A DNA stretch of 8,054 nucleotides from an uncultured Verrucomicrobiota bacterium (GTDB taxonomy: Bacteria > Verrucomicrobiota > Verrucomicrobiia > Limisphaerales > UBA9464), in NCBI GenBank assembly GCA_903864375.1, contig CAIPFS010000181.1, positions 1 through 8,054 of the forward strand. Reading direction: 5' to 3'. Both the position numbers and the translations under genes were made by a program. The notes under the pieces were generated by a model that did no database searches, was not told where the DNA came from, and worked only from the letters and a program-made list of their open reading frames with translations. Shown piece after piece: positions 6,726-8,054 of the stretch. How positions within the stretch are numbered: the first letter of the stretch is position 1; every line of letters begins with the position of its first letter.

Positions 6726-7628
6726 TCACTTCATAAGGCGAAGGAGCGTGTCCGCCATTTCGCTGGGAGTCCGGGCGACACCAATGCCGGCCTTTTCAAA
6801 GGCCTCGAATTTGGCCTGGGCGGTTCCCTTCCCTCCGCTGACGATGGCGCCGGCATGGCCCATCCGGCGTCCCGGAGGTGCGGTGGCACCGGCGATGAAT
6901 CCCGCCACCGGTTTGGTGCCGTGCTGCGCGATCCATTCGGCAGCCTCTTCCTCGGAGGCCCCGCCAATTTCTCCAATCAAAATGATTCCGTGGGTGTCCG
7001 GATCGGCCATGAACATCTTGATGACGTCCAGATGCGATGTGCCATTGACCGGATCGCCACCAATACCGACGCAGGTGCTCTGACCCACGCCGCGGCAGGT
7101 CAACTGCCAGACCGCTTCATAGGTCAACGTGCCCGAACGGCTGACGACACCGACATGACCGCGCTTGTGGATGTAGCCCGGGGCGATGCCAATCCGGCAG
7201 CCGCCGTGGGAATTTTCCCCATCTCCAGGGGTGACCAATCCGGGGCAGTTGGGTCCGATCAAGCGGGTGGGCTTGCCTTGAATCGCCCGTTTGACCCGGA
7301 TCATATCGTTGACGGGAATGCCCTCCGTGATCGCGACCACCAGTTCCAAGCCCGCGTCCGCGCCCTCGAGGATGGCATCGGCGGCAAACGGAGGAGGAAC
7401 AAAAAGGGCGCTGGCGGTGGCCCCGGTCTGGCGGACCGCTTCCGCGACCGTGTCAAAGATGGGGACCGAAAAACCCTTGTAATCAAAAGTTTGACCGCCC
7501 TTTCCTGGAGTGACTCCCGCCACCACCTGGGTGCCGTAGTCGAGCGAAAGCTGGGCGTGGCGGGCACCGAAGGAACCGGTGATGCCCTGAACCAGAACCT
7601 TGGTTTGGGGAGAGACAAGAATGGCCAT
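6726..7628 (-). CDS. sucD: Succinyl-CoA synthetase (ADP/GDP-forming) subunit alpha
   Basis: The 300-residue protein starts at the ATG at 7628, matching the conserved N-terminus MAILV...KVLVQGITGS; the open frame upstream runs into sucC. SucD forms succinyl-CoA synthetase with SucC, converting succinyl-CoA, phosphate and NDP to succinate, CoA and NTP in the TCA cycle. Visible landmarks are the CoA-binding Rossmann region (GITGSFGARH, 15-24; VTPGKGG, 39-45), GPNCPG with Cys128 (125-130), VSRSGTLTYEA (162-172), the QSTCVGIGGDP loop (183-193), IGEIGG (218-223) and the active-site phosphohistidine His258 in RMGHAGAI (255-262). It is about 11 residues longer than the 289-residue E. coli protein as I recall it. 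The extra residues sit near 47-55 and 135-143. All catalytic residues are present. It lies 37 bp after sucC in the same direction, with a pyrimidine-rich leader and no Shine-Dalgarno. Confidence 0.97.
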   Translation of the reverse strand: MAILVSPQTKVLVQGITGSFGARHAQLSLDYGTQVVAGVTPGKGGQTFDYKGFSVPIFDTVAEAVRQTGATASALFVPPPFAADAILEGADAGLELVVAITEGIPVNDMIRVKRAIQGKPTRLIGPNCPGLVTPGDGENSHGGCRIGIAPGYIHKRGHVGVVSRSGTLTYEAVWQLTCRGVGQSTCVGIGGDPVNGTSHLDVIKMFMADPDTHGIILIGEIGGASEEEAAEWIAQHGTKPVAGFIAGATAPPGRRMGHAGAIVSGGKGTAQAKFEAFEKAGIGVARTPSEMADTLLRLMK

Positions 7629-7665
7629 TGAATGAGAAGGAAAAGGTATGAGGTTCTGAAGAGGC

Positions 7666-8054
7666 TCAGAGGGCAGCGACAGCTGCGACCACTTTTTTGG
7701 CGGCATCCGCCATGGTGTCCCCGTTGATGATGGTCAGACCAGAGGCCGCCAGGGTCTGCTTGGCCACCGCGACATTATTGCCTTCCAGGCGAACCACCAG
7801 AGGGAGCGTGAGGCCGGTCTCGCGGACGGCGGCGACGATGCCGGTGGCGATCACGTTGCAGTCCATGATGCCGCCGAAGATGTTGACCAGAATCCCCTGA
7901 ACGCTGGCGTCACTGAGAATGATGCGGAATGCCGCAGACACCTGGTCCTTGGAAGCGCCACCGCCGACATCCAGGAAGTTGGCTGGTCGCCCTCCGGAAT
8001 GCTGGATGATGTCCATGGTGGCCATGGCCAACCCGGCTCCGTTCACCAGGCAGG
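7666..8054 (-). CDS. sucC: Succinyl-CoA synthetase subunit beta, C-terminal part
   Basis: Only the last 128 complete codons are in the window; the gene continues past the right edge, and the GTG at 8046 is an internal Val. The visible sequence begins CLVNGAGLAMATMDII, with the phosphate-loop region GAGLAMATMD and PANFLDVGGGA, then NIFGGIMDCNVIATGIV and VVRLEGNNVAVAKQTLAASGL. All are typical of the CoA-ligase domain of SucC. The protein pairs with the SucD encoded immediately downstream. It ends in TGA at 7668-7666 after a short Ala/Val/Lys-rich helix. The usual full length is about 390 residues, so roughly two thirds, including the ATP-grasp domain, is outside the window. Confidence 0.96.
   Translation of the reverse strand, partial: CLVNGAGLAMATMDIIQHSGGRPANFLDVGGGASKDQVSAAFRIILSDASVQGILVNIFGGIMDCNVIATGIVAAVRETGLTLPLVVRLEGNNVAVAKQTLAASGLTIINGDTMADAAKKVVAAVAAL

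Noticed and set aside
6507..7631. 374-codon open frame on the plus strand
   Set aside because: It lies opposite sucD, which is unambiguous. The product has no recognisable pattern and looks like the complement of a GC-rich gene.

Overview
The window looks like ordinary chromosomal DNA of a GC-rich member of the Planctomycetota-Verrucomicrobiota group, most likely Verrucomicrobiota. The main evidence is the first gene: its beta-propeller, HEAT and single-CxxCH architecture is the 'Pirellula/Verrucomicrobium-type' heme-binding family, which is greatly expanded in that group. The phylum call is an inference from gene families. No rRNA, tRNA, CRISPR array, insertion sequence or phage gene was seen.

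Layout. Three genes lie on the plus strand: a 5'-truncated secreted-type heme protein (1-3290), an exported DUF362-family protein (3436-4494), and an NAD-dependent sugar-nucleotide epimerase (4520-5467). They converge, across only 20 bp, on a minus-strand block. Read in transcription order, that block is the 3' end of sucC (8054-7666), sucD (7628-6726), a YggT-family membrane protein (6641-5805) and a small DUF167/YggU-family protein (5808-5488). The last two overlap by ATGA. Coding density is very high; the longest gap is the 145 bp between the heme protein and the DUF362 gene.

How the genes fit together. sucC and sucD encode the two subunits of succinyl-CoA synthetase of the TCA cycle. yggT-yggU is a pair often found together in bacteria and is here translationally coupled. 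The heme protein and the DUF362 protein probably both act outside the cytoplasm, but nothing in the sequence proves a shared pathway. The epimerase points to nucleotide-sugar supply for surface polysaccharide and may simply be a neighbour.

Two perfect hairpins with 3-nt loops and no U-tract follow the heme-protein gene (3366-3390) and sucD (6697-6719). They are the clearest non-coding structures. Shine-Dalgarno signals are weak or absent before most starts. I found no convincing undescribed multi-gene system. The most unusual points are the extra C-terminal beta-rich domain on the heme protein, two small insertions in SucD, the cysteine-poor exported DUF362 protein, and the matching U-less hairpins.
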